Source: Delphinus delphis (taxonomy: Eukaryota; Chordata; Mammalia; Artiodactyla; Delphinidae). Taken from it: a stretch of 64,000 nucleotides of DNA. Of the stretch, positions 9,586 to 20,180 are shown in pieces (position 1 is the stretch's first letter; each line of letters begins with the position of its first letter). Where the stretch lies: assembly GCF_949987515.2 (NCBI RefSeq), contig NC_082694.2, positions 10,843,958 through 10,907,957 of the forward strand, given 5' to 3'. The notes beneath the pieces are model-generated. The model saw nothing but the letters and a program-made list of their open reading frames with translations. It ran no database searches and was not told where the DNA came from. The position numbers were made by a program, and so were the translations under genes.

Positions 9586-10288
9586 GATTGCTCCTCTGGA
9601 AGCCCAGGTCCTCTCCAAGGTGAGCTGGCAGAAGCCCCTGTCTCCCAGGTGTCCCCTGACTCACTGCTCAGTGGCCTGATAGAAGGAGGGTGAACGCTGC
9701 CCTGGAAGATGGCCTCATCCTGTGTATGGAATCTCCTCTCCCGGCCTCCTGTCACCCCACGCTCCCATGAGCTTCGGCCAGGATTTCTTTAGTGTGTTGC
9801 TGGGAGGGAAGCGTTCTCAGGCAAATGTCAAATACACCACATCTGTGTCTACACCCTTACTACTGTGCCTATGACAGACAACAGTAGCGGAGGCCATCAT
9901 CTCTCTATGAGCTGAGATGAGGCTATAGGCAGTGCCAGGAAGGCATTCTCAAACTATAGCAGCAGCTGGTGTGCAAACCTAGCAGCTAGGTCTAGGGGGA
10001 ATCCTGGCCTTGTCCTCTGTGGGCATGGGGGACTGGGCCACCCAGTGCGATGTGAGGGGAGCTACTGGGGATGATAAAGAGAGTCATCTCTGGAGACCTC
10101 TAGGCTTCCTGCACTGCTGCTGCAGTAGGGGGTACCCAGGTATCAAATGTCAGCTCCCAGGAGGACCCCAGAGATTCCGAGAAAGCTGCATATGGAAACA
10201 CAGGTTCCAGCAGAGGGAAGGTCTGGGGGCAGGTTGCAGGGGTCAAGGCCAGGCATCATGGTGGGGATTGGGTGAGGCTGGGGACTTC
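9586..10288. other. Unique sequence
   Basis: No recognised gene or repeat. The 105-codon + frame at 10010-10327 runs into the SINE at 10306 and is not supported. Confidence 0.5.
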
Positions 10289-10305
10289 CTGGGCCTTCAC
10301 ACTTT

Positions 10306-10422
10306 TTTTCTTTTGGCCGCACCTTGAAGCTTGTGGGATCTTAGTTCCCCAACCAGGGATCGAACCCAGGACCTTGGCAGTGAAAGTGCCGAGTCCTAAC
10401 CACTGGACTGCCAGGGAAGCCC
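10306..10422 (-). mobile_element. Short CHR-1-like SINE with exact 17-bp target-site duplication
   Basis: A compact (~117 bp) element: TTTCTTTTGGCCGCACC tail, then CCCCAACCAGGGATCGAAC, then CACTGGACTGCCAGGGAAG head. The target duplication CTGGGCCTTCACACTTT is at 10289-10305 and 10423-10439. Confidence 0.95.
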
Positions 10423-10439
10423 CTGGGCCTTCACACTTT

Positions 10440-10839
10440 GGCCTGGGCTGCAGATGGGCAGGAAGAGTGGGAAAGGGATGCTGGGGGCACTTGGAGGTCT
10501 TATTCGCTCAGGAGTGTATAAAGTAGGGCAAGGATTGTTCAACGGTCACCCAGCCCCAGGAGCTGAACGGCCTGTCATGCTGCTTATGAGTCTGATCACC
10601 TGGTTTGAGCAGATGTAGCTCCCTGTGTTCCAGGAGAGGAGTTTGAGCCTCAGTTCTCTTCACCTGTACAGCGCTCCACAGCAATGGGCCAATCTGGCAG
10701 CCCCCATCCATCAATGCGCGTCATTCCCCGCTGCACCTTCCTGGCCCCTCCCCAACCAAGCACTTATCTCACTTCCCTGCTGGAGGTTTTCTCCTCAGCA
10801 CTTATCTCCAGCAGCATAGTAGCTATTTCACCTACCTAC
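10440..10839. other. Unique sequence
   Basis: No recognised gene or repeat. Confidence 0.5.
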
Positions 10840-10849
10840 CCTTCCTTAT

Positions 10850-11060
10850 CTTTTTTTTTTTTTTTTGCGGTACACGGGCCTCTCACTGTTGTGGCCTCTC
10901 CCGTTGCGGAGCACAGGCTCCAGACGCGCAGGCCCAGCGGCCATGGCTCACGGGCCCAGCCGCTCCACGGCATTGTGGGATCTTCCTGGACTGGGGCACG
11001 AACCCGTGTCCCCTGCATCGGCAGGCGGACTCTCAACCGCTGCGCCACCAGGCAAGCCCT
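10850..11060 (-). mobile_element. CHR-type SINE (short type)
   Basis: T run then GCGGTACACGGGCC body and CCACCAGGCAAGCCC head. Target duplication CCTTCCTTAT at 10840-10849 and 11063-11072. Confidence 0.95.
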
Positions 11061-11074
11061 ATCCTTCCTTATGT

Positions 11075-11180
11075 TTTTCCCCTCCTGGACTATAAGCTCC
11101 ACGAGGGCTGGGATATTTATCCGTCTTCTTCACTGCATATTCCAGGACTGACAGTGCCTGGCAAATAGTGAAGATGTAAG
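11075..11180 (+). mobile_element. L2 LINE 3' end
   Basis: Typical L2 terminus: GGACTATAAGCTCCACGAGG, GCTGGGATATTTATCCG, then CAGTGCCTGGCAAATAG. Confidence 0.75.
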
Positions 11181-13434
11181 GGCTGGCTGGTCAGCTGCCC
11201 TGACACCAGTCTCCAGGGTGCTAAAGTGTCCCTGGAGACGTGGTGAGGTGGAGAAAGCTATAGTTGTTGGAACTCCTCCCGGGGAGGGAAGAATAGTAGA
11301 GAGATATGGGCTGTTGGCTGAGCCATCTTTGGGGAGCTGGGCAGGCTGGCTGTGAGTGAAGCGTGCAAGTTTGGGGCTGAAGGGAACTGCTGGGACTGTG
11401 CAGGTGGACAGAGGCTGCCCCCGGTGATGCCTACTGCCCCCCATAACCGTCTTGGCTGCAGTCTTGGGATGGGCAGTCCAAAATAAGCAGTTTGGAGGGC
11501 CCTGTGCTGAGCCGACTTAGACATCTGCGTTCCTTCCTGCCCTGCTTGTCCAGTGCGCTGACCTCTGTACCAGGTTTGAAGGGCTGCAGAGAGAGTCAAC
11601 ACCACCCTGAACCCTGGGAGCCGCGATGTGTGTAGGGGTCCAATGGGCAACGGAGAGGTCTCCAGTACAAGGTTACAGAGCACTGAGGGACGGAGTGCAG
11701 CAGGGGCTGAGCCTTGGTGGGGGTAGGAAGCTGGGAGGAGGCCTGCTGGAGGCCACACTCCACAGAAGACTAGTGGCTGCTATCTCAGGCAGGAGGGGGT
11801 TGCAGGAGGGAGTGAGCAGGGGGGGTGTACTGTCCAGCCGATGGCTTGGGTGTGTGGTCCCTCACGTTCTGAGATGCCTGCTGGTCCCAGGCTGCCCCCC
11901 AGGGGCAGGGGATAGGACCGGGGGAGGCCCGGGGCCAGCAGCCCTGCTCCAGAGGCCACAGACTAAAAATAAGTAGGGATGTCGGGTGTCCTGGCTCCAG
12001 GAAGTGGGGAAGAGAGTTGATTGTCAGGAGGAGGGGGAGGGGGAGGCAAAGCGGGGGAGACACAGTCACAGCGGGAGGCAGCCCACAGGCTGGGTTATTT
12101 TCTTCTCTGGGCCCAGAAGTCCCTCAGGCCGCTGCTCCCGGGGTCTGGGTGAGTGCCACTGGTCTCTGTGGACCTCTGGGTGTCCCCGGACCCCTGGCTG
12201 CCTGCCCAGCACCCCATTTCCCATGTACTCCTTTGAGACCCAGTCAGTGGAGAGCAGAAGGTGGGAACTGCGTGGATGAAGGAAGGAGAAAGGGACCAGG
12301 TTACAAAGACCCTGCTAGGAGGAAAGGAATGAATCTGGGGCGTCAGTTTCATCTCTACCCTCTGTCCTGCAGGTGCAGAAACGGGGCCGGCCGGTTTAGG
12401 GACTGTCACGTAGCCAGTCAGAGCAGGTCTCCCAAACTCAGGTCATGGCTCTCTGGAGGTTGGAGGGCTTCAGCTCAGATACGGCACAACCGCCGCCCAT
12501 ATGCCCTTAGAGAAGGGGCAGGCGCAGGGCAGGCAGTGGGGAAGGGCCGGTCCGCAGTCGTGGTACCAGGCCGGTGTGCGTGGGTGGAGGTTTGAGGGCA
12601 GGCTGGCACCAGCTGCCCCACAAGTCATCAGGGTTCCCATGACACCCACCTCAGCCCACCCGCCAGGCTGCCAGACCCCTCTAGGGCTTGGCTTGTCCTT
12701 GACACGCATCCCCCTCTGCCCTGCACCCTGGGGACTGGGAGTGGCTCTGCAGATGCCGAGGGGTAACCTGGTGAGCCTGGCGCCCTCGGCCCTTCGGCTC
12801 AGGGGCGAGGACAGTGTGGAGCCCACCTCTCACCCTGGCTGCAGGGCTCGCTGGGGTGATAAGGCTGCAGCCCCTCGTGTCCTGACTCTGGGTGCCCTGA
12901 CCTCTGGCCTGGGGTGGGGACTCAGAAGATGCAGCCCCCCCTTACTCTGCCCGGGCTTCCTTGCCCCCCTCCGTATACCAACTCCCCTAGACTCGGATCC
13001 AGCCAGTGACGAGTACACCCCGCTTCCCTTCACCCCCCTTCCCATCCTCCTTTCTCATCCTCACTCAGAAGTCTCCGTTGGGGTGAATCCTGACCACGCA
13101 GGGGTTACTTGCCCTGGCAGCTCCATGCAGGACGGTGCTTGCTCCCCTGGGTGCCTGGGGCTGCTCACCTTGCCCCCCCACCCCCCATCACAGTTGTGAG
13201 AGTGCTGTGAGCCCCTTAGGTGGCCAGGCCAGGCTCTGTGCCACCTGCATCTGCAGGGACGGGCCTGCATGGTGGCTGGGGGCACTGGAGGGACCCCCGT
13301 GCAGGGACATCAGCCCCTTTATTCTATCTTCTTGATTCCTCCTCCTCGTAACGTTCCTCTTCTTTTCCTTTTTCTCTAGAAAGGCTTGAAATCCTCAGCC
13401 CCGCCTCACCAACTGCAGTCAATTCCCTTAGTGA
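11181..13434. other. GC-rich unique sequence, 2.2 kb
   Basis: I see no supported gene. A 232-codon + frame (12501-13199) and a 192-codon one (12017-12595) have no recognisable domains and no splice or promoter context. A MIR-like scrap (CAGGTGCAGAAACGGGGCC) lies near 12370-12450 with low confidence. Confidence 0.5.

Positions 13435-13496
<62 letters not shown>
13435..13496. repeat. (TC)n(CA)n microsatellite
   Basis: About 9 TC units switch to about 22 uninterrupted CA units, ending in CACGC. Likely length-polymorphic. Confidence 0.97.
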
Positions 13497-13499
<3 letters not shown>

Positions 13500-14259
13500 C
13501 CTTCTCCCCCACGGATCCACTCCACAGCAGTAAGCAGCTTCTGGGAGCCCCCTGCCCCTTGGTTCTCTCCCCTCCCAGCTGGGTCAGGCCTCGGCCCTGG
13601 CTAGCCCTTCCAGGTTCTAGGGGCTGTTTCAGGGACATGCTGGGGTCTGGGTCTCATCCTTGGGGAAGCTCCCTCAGGATGGGCCTGGAGGGTGTTAAGA
13701 GGGCCCTGCTGTCATCCTGACGCCAGCTAGGCAGAGCTCTGAAGGCCTGTGAAAGGCCAGCGCCTCATCCTCCCAGAGACCGGGATTACTAACAAACGTG
13801 CCCTCTGCAGAGGCCGAGCACGCACTTCCCAGCTGCCCACTCATCGCAGCCCGGCGCTCCCTTCCTTCCCCTAGGCGCTGGGAGCTGGGATGTCCCACCA
13901 CCCCCTCGGTCTGGTGACCTTGAACGGGATGTTTGTCTGCAGGCTCTGTGGATGTGAGGCCAATGGCTCAGAGGATGGAAGCAGAAGGGGCACCTGTGGA
14001 CACACAGGCTTCCTAACGGGGGCTGCCCTCGACAGCAGGGAGCTGGATGGGAGGCTTGGCCTCTGAGGTCTCCAAGCCCCCAGACTCAGAACCCCCAGCA
14101 AACAGAGCCCAGGCCCTGCAGTCACCCTGCAGAAGTTCCCTAATTCCTCGAACCCTGGCGTGTCCAGCGAGTTGCTTTGCCACCCGCCCCGGCTCAACCA
14201 GGCCTGGAGCAGCCCCAGAGCTGCCCATCAACAGGGCGCTGGGGCTGGCATCTGCCCCT
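13497..14259. other. Unique GC-rich sequence
   Basis: No recognised gene or repeat. Paired open frames of about 156 codons on both strands (14047-14517 and 14013-14483) mirror each other and overlap a MIR, so they are not treated as genes. Confidence 0.5.
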
Positions 14260-14345
14260 GACCAAGTGGGGTCCTTGGGGATGTCACTTCTCTCAGCCTG
14301 TTTTCTCATGTCTAAAATAGAAGAATTATCTCGAGACAAAATGGG
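14260..14345 (+). mobile_element. MIR fragment, sense
   Basis: GATGTCACTTCTCTCAGCC, then TTTTCTCATGTCTAAAATAG, the MIR core. Confidence 0.7.
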
Positions 14346-14524
14346 ATGGTGTCTGCACAGAGCCAGTGCATTGGACGTTTTGTTCCCCTCTTTCTTCTCA
14401 CTCACATATGCTGTCTCTGACCCTTTCCAGAAGGTGCTGGAGGGTGAGGTGTTCAGGGATAGCCCATCTCTAGGCCTGCCCATGTCCTGGAAATCATCTG
14501 GGGAGGGCCTGCGCTGAGCAGCAG

Positions 14525-14695
14525 AGTGGACTTCAGAAACCAGCTTATTTGCTGTGTGACCCCAGAAAAGTTACTCGACTTCGCTGACTCTTGTATTGTC
14601 ATCTGTAAAATGAGGGCCCTGCTGTGCCTCACTCACTGGGTCGTGGAGAGAGTTAAGGTGAGATGCTGTTGCAGAGACAGTGCCTGTGTTTGCTA
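14525..14695 (+). mobile_element. MIR, sense
   Basis: TTTGCTGTGTGACCCCAG, GTTACTCGACTTCGCTGAC, TTGTCATCTGTAAAATGAGG and an AGAGAGTTAAGGTGAGAT tail. Confidence 0.85.
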
Positions 14696-15080
14696 TCAGG
14701 CTAGGCAGGATGGAAAGGAGGCAAGGCCTGGGGAATTGCAGTGTGGCTCAGAATTTTGCCCTGGGGAGACTCTTGGACTGGAAAGGTCCTGGCCAAGCTG
14801 AGGCTGAGGTGAGGGCCTGGGATGGGGCGGGGCAGATGGGGGCCTGGGGCTGCCCTTGAGACACCCCCTCCCTGGGCTGCAGCAGCAGCCAGGACGGCTC
14901 CCTCTTCCCTCTGTTATTCACGAGTAATTGCCCTAAATGCTACATCTGTTGTCATGACAACATATTACCCATCTTTAGGTAAAAGCACTGTTTGCAGGGA
15001 GGTCAGGCTGTCTCCAGCCCCACCTCAGGGCTCCGCGGCTGGTCCCCTCCCTCTCACCTCCCTCCTTCCATTTGGGCCTT
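14696..15080. other. Unique sequence with a possible conserved non-coding element at about 14910-14995
   Basis: The AT-richer stretch at 14910-14995 stands out in GC-rich surroundings. It contains TAATTGCCCTAAATGC and a perfect 16-bp palindrome (14947-14962). No gene seen. Confidence 0.5.
14947..14962. promoter_or_regulatory. Perfect 16-bp palindrome, RFX X-box-like
   Basis: TGTTGTCATGACAACA equals its own reverse complement. RFX factors bind paired half-sites of the form GTTGCCATGGCAAC; this site differs only by C-to-T and its mirror G-to-A at symmetric positions. Binding is inferred from motif form only. Confidence 0.45.
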
Positions 15081-15258
15081 TTGGAGAGGTCACTGCTGTT
15101 TTCTACATTTGCAGAATTTTTCTGTTCCTTTTGTCTTCTCTGTCTCACTTTGGGTCTCTTTCCTCCTCCTCCCTTCCCTCATTCTCTCTCATCTCCTCCT
15201 TTCTCCCCTTCTCTTTGCTTTTCCCTGGATCCTGAGCCTCTTTCCTTTTTTTTTTTTC
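15081..15258. repeat. Polypyrimidine-rich tract
   Basis: About 180 bases dominated by C and T on the + strand (CTTTCCTCCTCCTCCCTTCC type), ending in a T run just before the next SINE's target site. Confidence 0.75.
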
Positions 15259-15275
15259 TTTAAGAAGATGTTGGG

Positions 15276-15490
15276 GGCTTCCCTGGTGGCGCAGTGGTTG
15301 GGAGTCCGCCTGCCGATGCAGGGGACGCGGGTTCGTGCCCCGGTCCGGGAAGATCCCACATGCCGCGGAGCGGCTGGGCCCGTGAGCCATGGCCACTGAG
15401 CCTGCGCGTCCGGAGCCTGTGCTCCGCGGCGGGAGAGGCCACGGCAGTGAGAAGCCCGCGTACCGCAAAAAAAACAAAAACAAACAAAAA
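15276..15490 (+). mobile_element. CHR-type SINE (short type) with exact 14-bp target-site duplication
   Basis: Full-length head, box A and box B (GGTTCGTGCCC), and a C-interrupted A-rich tail. The duplication AAGAAGATGTTGGG is at 15262-15275 and 15491-15504. Confidence 0.97.
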
Positions 15491-15511
15491 AAGAAGATGT
15501 TGGGAGTAGGA

Positions 15512-15798
15512 GTTTATTAATTAATTAATTAATTTTTGCTGTGTAGCGTCCTCGTTTCTGTGCGAGGGCTTTCTCTAGTTGTGGCAAGCGGGGGCCACTC
15601 TTCATCGCAGTGCGCGGGCCTCTCACTGTCTCGGCCTCTCTTGTTGCGGAGCACAGGCTCCAGACGCGCAGGCTCAGTAGTTGTGGCTCATGGGCCTAGT
15701 TGCTCTGCAGCATGTGGGATCCTCCCAGACCAGGGCTCGAACCCATGTCCCCTGCATTAGCAGGCAGATTCTCAACCACTGCGCCACCAGGGAAGCCC
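15512..15798 (-). mobile_element. CHR-1-like long SINE
   Basis: A (TTAA)n-type tail, then GCTGTGTAGCGTCCTCG, CTTTCTCTAGTTGTGGC, CAGTAGTTGTGGCTCATGG, and the CCACCAGGGAAGCCC head at its right end. Confidence 0.93.
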
Positions 15799-16167
15799 CT
15801 GATCCTCTTTCTTAATTTCCCTCGGTCTCTGTCTCTCTCTCCCTCCTTCTCCCCAACCCTTGGGTGCAGCAGGATAGCATGAAGGTGGGTGGGGTAGAGC
15901 CTGCTGGCTGGAATGGGTCTGCTGCTCGGGGAGCCTCAGGAAGCCTGTGGGGCTCCCTGGTGTGGAGCAAGGTGAGCCCAGGGTAGGCTTGCCCCGAGAG
16001 CCCCCAGCCTGTACGGTGTGTGGTCAGCAAGGCCTCCAACTCTTCCTGAAGAAGTGCGGGCCCAAGGAGCTGCCTTTATTCTTCCACCCGCTGCCCCCTG
16101 CCTGTCCCTCTCTGGGGCTCCAGCCTGATGCTCCCCTGCCAGGGGCTCCCCTGCCAGGGGCCTCACA
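15799..16167. other. Unique sequence
   Basis: No gene recognised. A 15-bp unit, CTCCCCTGCCAGGGG, is repeated in tandem at 16131-16145 and 16146-16160. Confidence 0.55.
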
Positions 16168-16392
16168 CACTTACTGAGTGCTCAGCACACACTCGGCACC
16201 ATCCTAAGAGCATCCACACACGATGCCTTGCAACAGCTTCAGGAGGTAAGTGGCATTCTTCCATTTTACAGGCCAGGATATGAAAGATCAGAGAGGTTAA
16301 GCAACTTGCTCAAGACCACACAGCTAGTCAGTAGAGGAGACAGGATTTGAAGTTCCATTCCAGAGCCGATGCTCTTAAGCACGGTGCTCTAA
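16168..16392 (-). mobile_element. MIR, first of a tandem pair
   Basis: Nearly complete reverse MIR: ACTTACTGAGTGCTCAGC, CCATTTTACAGGCCAGGA, AGAGAGGTTAAGCAACTTGC, CACACAGCTAGTCAGTAG, and the GATGCTCTTAAGCACGGTGC head. Confidence 0.92.
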
Positions 16393-16398
16393 CGATGA

Positions 16399-16636
16399 CA
16401 CTATTCACTGAGCGCTCGCTAGGTGTCGGGCGCTATGCAGTTAGCAACAATTGGAACTCCTTGAGCCCCCACGGAAATCCTACAAGTTGGGACCATGAGC
16501 ATCTGTTTCACCAACAAGGGACTCAGGACATAAAGAGGTCAAGCACATTTCTCAAGGTCACACTGTAGTCAGGGATGGGGGCAGGATTTGAACATGGGTC
16601 TTTCTGCCTCCAGACCCTAAGCTCTTAACTCTGAGA
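16399..16636 (-). mobile_element. MIR, second of a tandem pair
   Basis: Starts 7 bases after the previous MIR with ATTCACTGAGCGCTCGC and reads the same way to AAGCTCTTAACTCTGAGAGC. Confidence 0.9.
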
Positions 16637-18050
16637 GCTGTTGTCACCCCTCTTTCTCTTTTGTGGGGAGGAGGCCACAGCAGAGGGAGGACTGCGTCTG
16701 AGGGACAAGGGCACGGCTGCCCATGCATCCAAGTCCCTTCTTCACCTGCCTGATCCCCAGTAAAGTCTCCTCTGGGCCCCACCAGGGGTGTTTTCTGGGA
16801 ATCAGAGGAGGAAGCCACGTGGTGATAGGCAGGTTCCGGGCAAGTGGGGAGAAAGTTCCAGGTCACCAGGAGAGGCCCCTGATCCCATAGCTCCAAGGCA
16901 AAACACAGCATGGCACGAGCACTCCCGGGGCTCCCATCACTGGACCCAAACCCCCAGGATCTCGGGGGCCAGGAGGGCTGACATGTGGCTGGGGAGCCCG
17001 AACTGTCACAGGCTGTGGGACTCTGGCTTCCGGACACGCTCTCCTGGCCTGAGCCGGCTAGGAACATCCACAGCCCTTCTTGCCCCATTGCTCCAGTCCC
17101 TGGAGAGCAGCTTGGGCTTGGAACACACTGTCCCGAAGCACGGCTGTCAGGATGATGGAGAGGCAGGTTATTTTTAACAGCTGAGACTCATGAACAGACA
17201 GGGCCTCTTCCAGGCTGGGGGAAGAGATGTTGACGGAGGATGGGGACCAAAACTCCAGGTCCCCCCCCGCAATCCCACCACCCACCTGCTCCATCCTCCT
17301 TGCTCCTAGGCCTGAGGGCCCACAGACTTTTCGGCAGGCCCTGGGCTTAGCAGGATCTTTGGGCAGAGGGTGGATGCCACCTGGCTGTCCGCTCCAAGGA
17401 GGACCTGGCAGTGGTGGGAACCACAGAAATGCCCCCCGCCTCGGTCCCCAAAGCTGTAGGTCTAGGAGCTGATCAGGGCTCGTGTCACCCATAACTGCAG
17501 GGTGCCCAGGCCTGGCCTGGCCTTCTCTGTCCAGCTCCCGCCAGGCTCTTCTGTGCCTCTGAAGGAAGGGGCTCCTTCTCTAGACTCCCCAGGCCTCTTC
17601 TCAACTTGAGCTGGAACCCATGGTATGATGAAGTGTGGGCCCTGTCACGGCCCCAACTTCCTTAGACACCTCAGAGCTGTCTCCTGCTGGTCCTAACGTG
17701 CCGTTTACTGGGTCAAAGGACACCCCATCACCTTTCACCAGGATGTCTTATGGAAGCAGCCTGCAGCTGGGTGTGAGCTCTGGGCTGGGGGACCAGGACC
17801 TGGTTTCTGCCCCGCACGGCTGCCAGGTTGCATCCCTCCTGCTCCCTGGGCCTGGGGCTCGTCACTGAGGCCGGGGCAGTGGGAGAAAAAATGCTCCCTA
17901 AGCCCCTTCTTGCCTGAGGCCCAGGCTGAGTCCACCCCAGGGTTCAGGCCTGACCAGCCAGGTCCCGGAGATGCCTGATGGGTGAATGCCAGTTTTTAAC
18001 AAGCCCTCCACTTCTGGGAGGACCCCTCCCCCCTCTGCGCTCAGAGGGGC
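16637..18050. other. Unique GC-rich sequence
   Basis: No gene or repeat recognised in 1.4 kb. Several open frames of 60-176 codons on both strands lack known domains. Confidence 0.5.
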
Positions 18051-19620
18051 TTTTTGAAAGATTACTCAGGTCAGACAGAAAAGTGCGCAGCCCGGGGGCT
18101 GTTTCCATATGTGTACCTCACCCAGATCAAGGTGCAGAGCGTTTCCTTCACTCCAGAAAGTCTCTTGTCCCCCTTCCCAGCCAATATCCCCGGGAGAGAA
18201 CATCGTTCTGACTTCTATCACTGTAGATTAGTTTTGCCTGTTCTAGAACTTTCCTATAAATGTAATCAAAACATATATGAGCTTTTGTGACTGGCTTTTC
18301 TTGCTCAATATAATGTTGGGGAAAGCCATCCAGGCTGTCTCAGTATTGGTTCAGTACCTCAGTTTACTTACCCATTCCCTGTTGCTGGCCATGTGGATGG
18401 TTTCCAGCTTTGGGCAACTATGAATAAAGCTGGTAAGTGTGTTTATGGATGTGTCTTTTGGCGGACACACGCACTCATTTCTTTGGGTAAATATCTCGGA
18501 GTGGAATTACTGGGTCATATGATAAGCAAATATTTAGCTTTAGTGGATACTGCCAAACAGTTTTCCAGAATTATCCTACCAAGTACACTTCTGTCGGCAG
18601 TGTCTGAGAGTTCCAGTTGCTCCACATCCTCAGTAGCATTTGCTGTTATCAGTCTTTTTCTCAGTCTGGTGAGCATGTAATGATATCAACTTCTGTTTGT
18701 TTTTTTAAAAAAATTAATTAATTAATTAATTCATTGCATTGGGTCTTCGCTGCTGCTCATGGGCTTTTCTCTAGTTGCAGCGAGTGGGGGCTACTCTTCG
18801 TTGTGGTGCACGGGCTTCTCATTGTGGTGGCTTCTCTTCATTGTGGGCTCTAGGTGTGTGGACTTCAGTAGTAGTGGTGCACGGGCTCAGTAGTTGTGGT
18901 GCACGGGCTCAGTAGTTGTGGCTCGCGGGCTCTAGAGTGCAGGCTCTGTAGTTGTGGCTCATGGGCTTAGTTGGTCCCTGGCATGTGGGATCTTCCCGGA
19001 CCAGGGCACGAGCCCGTGTCCCCTGCATCGGCAGGTGGACTCTCAACCACTGCGCCACCAGGGAAGCCCCTTTGCCCATTTTTTAGTTGAACTATTTTTC
19101 TTTTTATTACTGAGTGCTAAGAGTTCTTTATATATTCTGGAAATCAGAATCTTATCAGATCTTAAGTATTTGATTTGCAAACACTTTTCCTCATCTGTAG
19201 ATTTTATTATTTTCACTTTCTTGATTGTGTCCTTTGATGCTCAAAAGTTTTAAAATTTTGAAGTCCAATTTATTTTTTCTTTTTTTGCTTCTGCTTTTGA
19301 GGGCGTATCTTAGAATCCATTGCCAAATCCAAGGGCATGAAAATGTACTCCTATGTTTTCTCCCAAGAGTTTTATAGTTTTAGCGCTTACATTTGGATAT
19401 TTGATCCATTTTGAGTTAATCTTTGCATATGCTGTGAGGTAAGGGACCACATTCATTCTTTGGCGTGTGGATATCCAGTTGTTCTAACACCGTTTGTCAG
19501 AAAGACCATTCTTTTTTTCTTTGAATGCTCTTGGCACCCTTGTTGAAAATGTAATTAACTGTAGATACATGGGTTTATCGCTGGACTCGCGGTTCTATCC
19601 TATTTGTCTATAAGTCTAGC
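18051..19620 (-). mobile_element. L1 LINE fragment (ORF2 3' part and 3' UTR), antisense, split by a SINE
   Basis: Read in reverse it carries the usual mammalian L1 3' region: the TTTTGTGACTGGCTTTTCTT and TCCAGCTTTGGGCAACTATG stretches, then after the SINE TTTGCCCATTTTTTAGTTG, TTTATATATTCTGGAAATC and GATCCATTTTGAGTTAATC of ORF2. The SINE at 18701-19069 interrupts it. Frames are closed by many stops, so it is dead. Confidence 0.85.
18701..19069 (-). mobile_element. CHR-1-like long SINE with an internal tandem repeat
   Basis: A T run and TTAA repeats lead to the body; the block GGTGCACGGGCTCAGTAGTT occurs twice in a row near 18870-18920, so this copy is longer (~369 bp) than its relatives. It ends in CCACCAGGGAAGCCC. 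I see no clear target-site duplication. Confidence 0.92.
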
Positions 19621-19654
19621 CTGTCCAGATTCCAAGTGTATTTTGTTCTCTGAA

Positions 19655-19935
19655 GGACTCAGCTTTGTCTTCCTCACACTGGCTGCTTCCTTTGCCTGGA
19701 ATGCACTCCCCTTCAGCTTCACATGACTCCTTTTTTATCATTAAGACCTTCTGCAAATTTCTCCTTAGAGAAGCCTCCCCTTGTCGCTCTCCGCCATGTA
19801 CTCTGTTTTATTTTCTGTATAGTACTTATCGTGCTTGAATTTGTAAAATCCATGAGAGCAGAGTCTTCTGTCCTAGTTACTCGGCAGAAGGTACCGGTAC
19901 AAACAGGCCCTTAAAACATCACTGAATGGACAGTC
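19655..19935 (+). mobile_element. L2 LINE 3' part
   Basis: Characteristic L2: TTCCTTTGCCTGGAATGC, TTAGAGAAGCCTCCCCTTG, TAGTACTTATCGTGCTTG, AAAATCCATGAGAGCAGAG. Confidence 0.85.
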
Positions 19936-19939
19936 ACTG

Positions 19940-20180
19940 CTCCCGAGCCTGGAACGCCCTTCCTCACCTTCTGCACTGATTCAAATGCTCCCCGTCTTTT
20001 AAGATCACATCCAAATGCCATCACCCCCCTGGAGCCTTCCCAGTCTGTCTGTGTCATTGGGAAGGTTGGACAGGTGGGCCTCCTGCATTTGATTAGAAGC
20101 TCCCTGAGGGCAAGGACCCACCTCTGCATCCCCACCAGCACCCCATAGCTGGAACAGAGTGGGTCCCTGCCAGGGACAGG
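19940..20180 (+). mobile_element. Second L2 LINE 3' part
   Basis: Another copy in the same orientation: CCTGGAACGCCCTTCC, TCCAAATGCCATCACCCC, TTAGAAGCTCCCTGAGGGC and ATAGCTGGAACAGAGTGGG. Confidence 0.75.

Noticed and set aside
12501..13199. 232-codon + strand open frame
   Set aside because: Pro/Leu/Gly-rich with no similarity to a known family, and an overlapping frame exists on the other strand.
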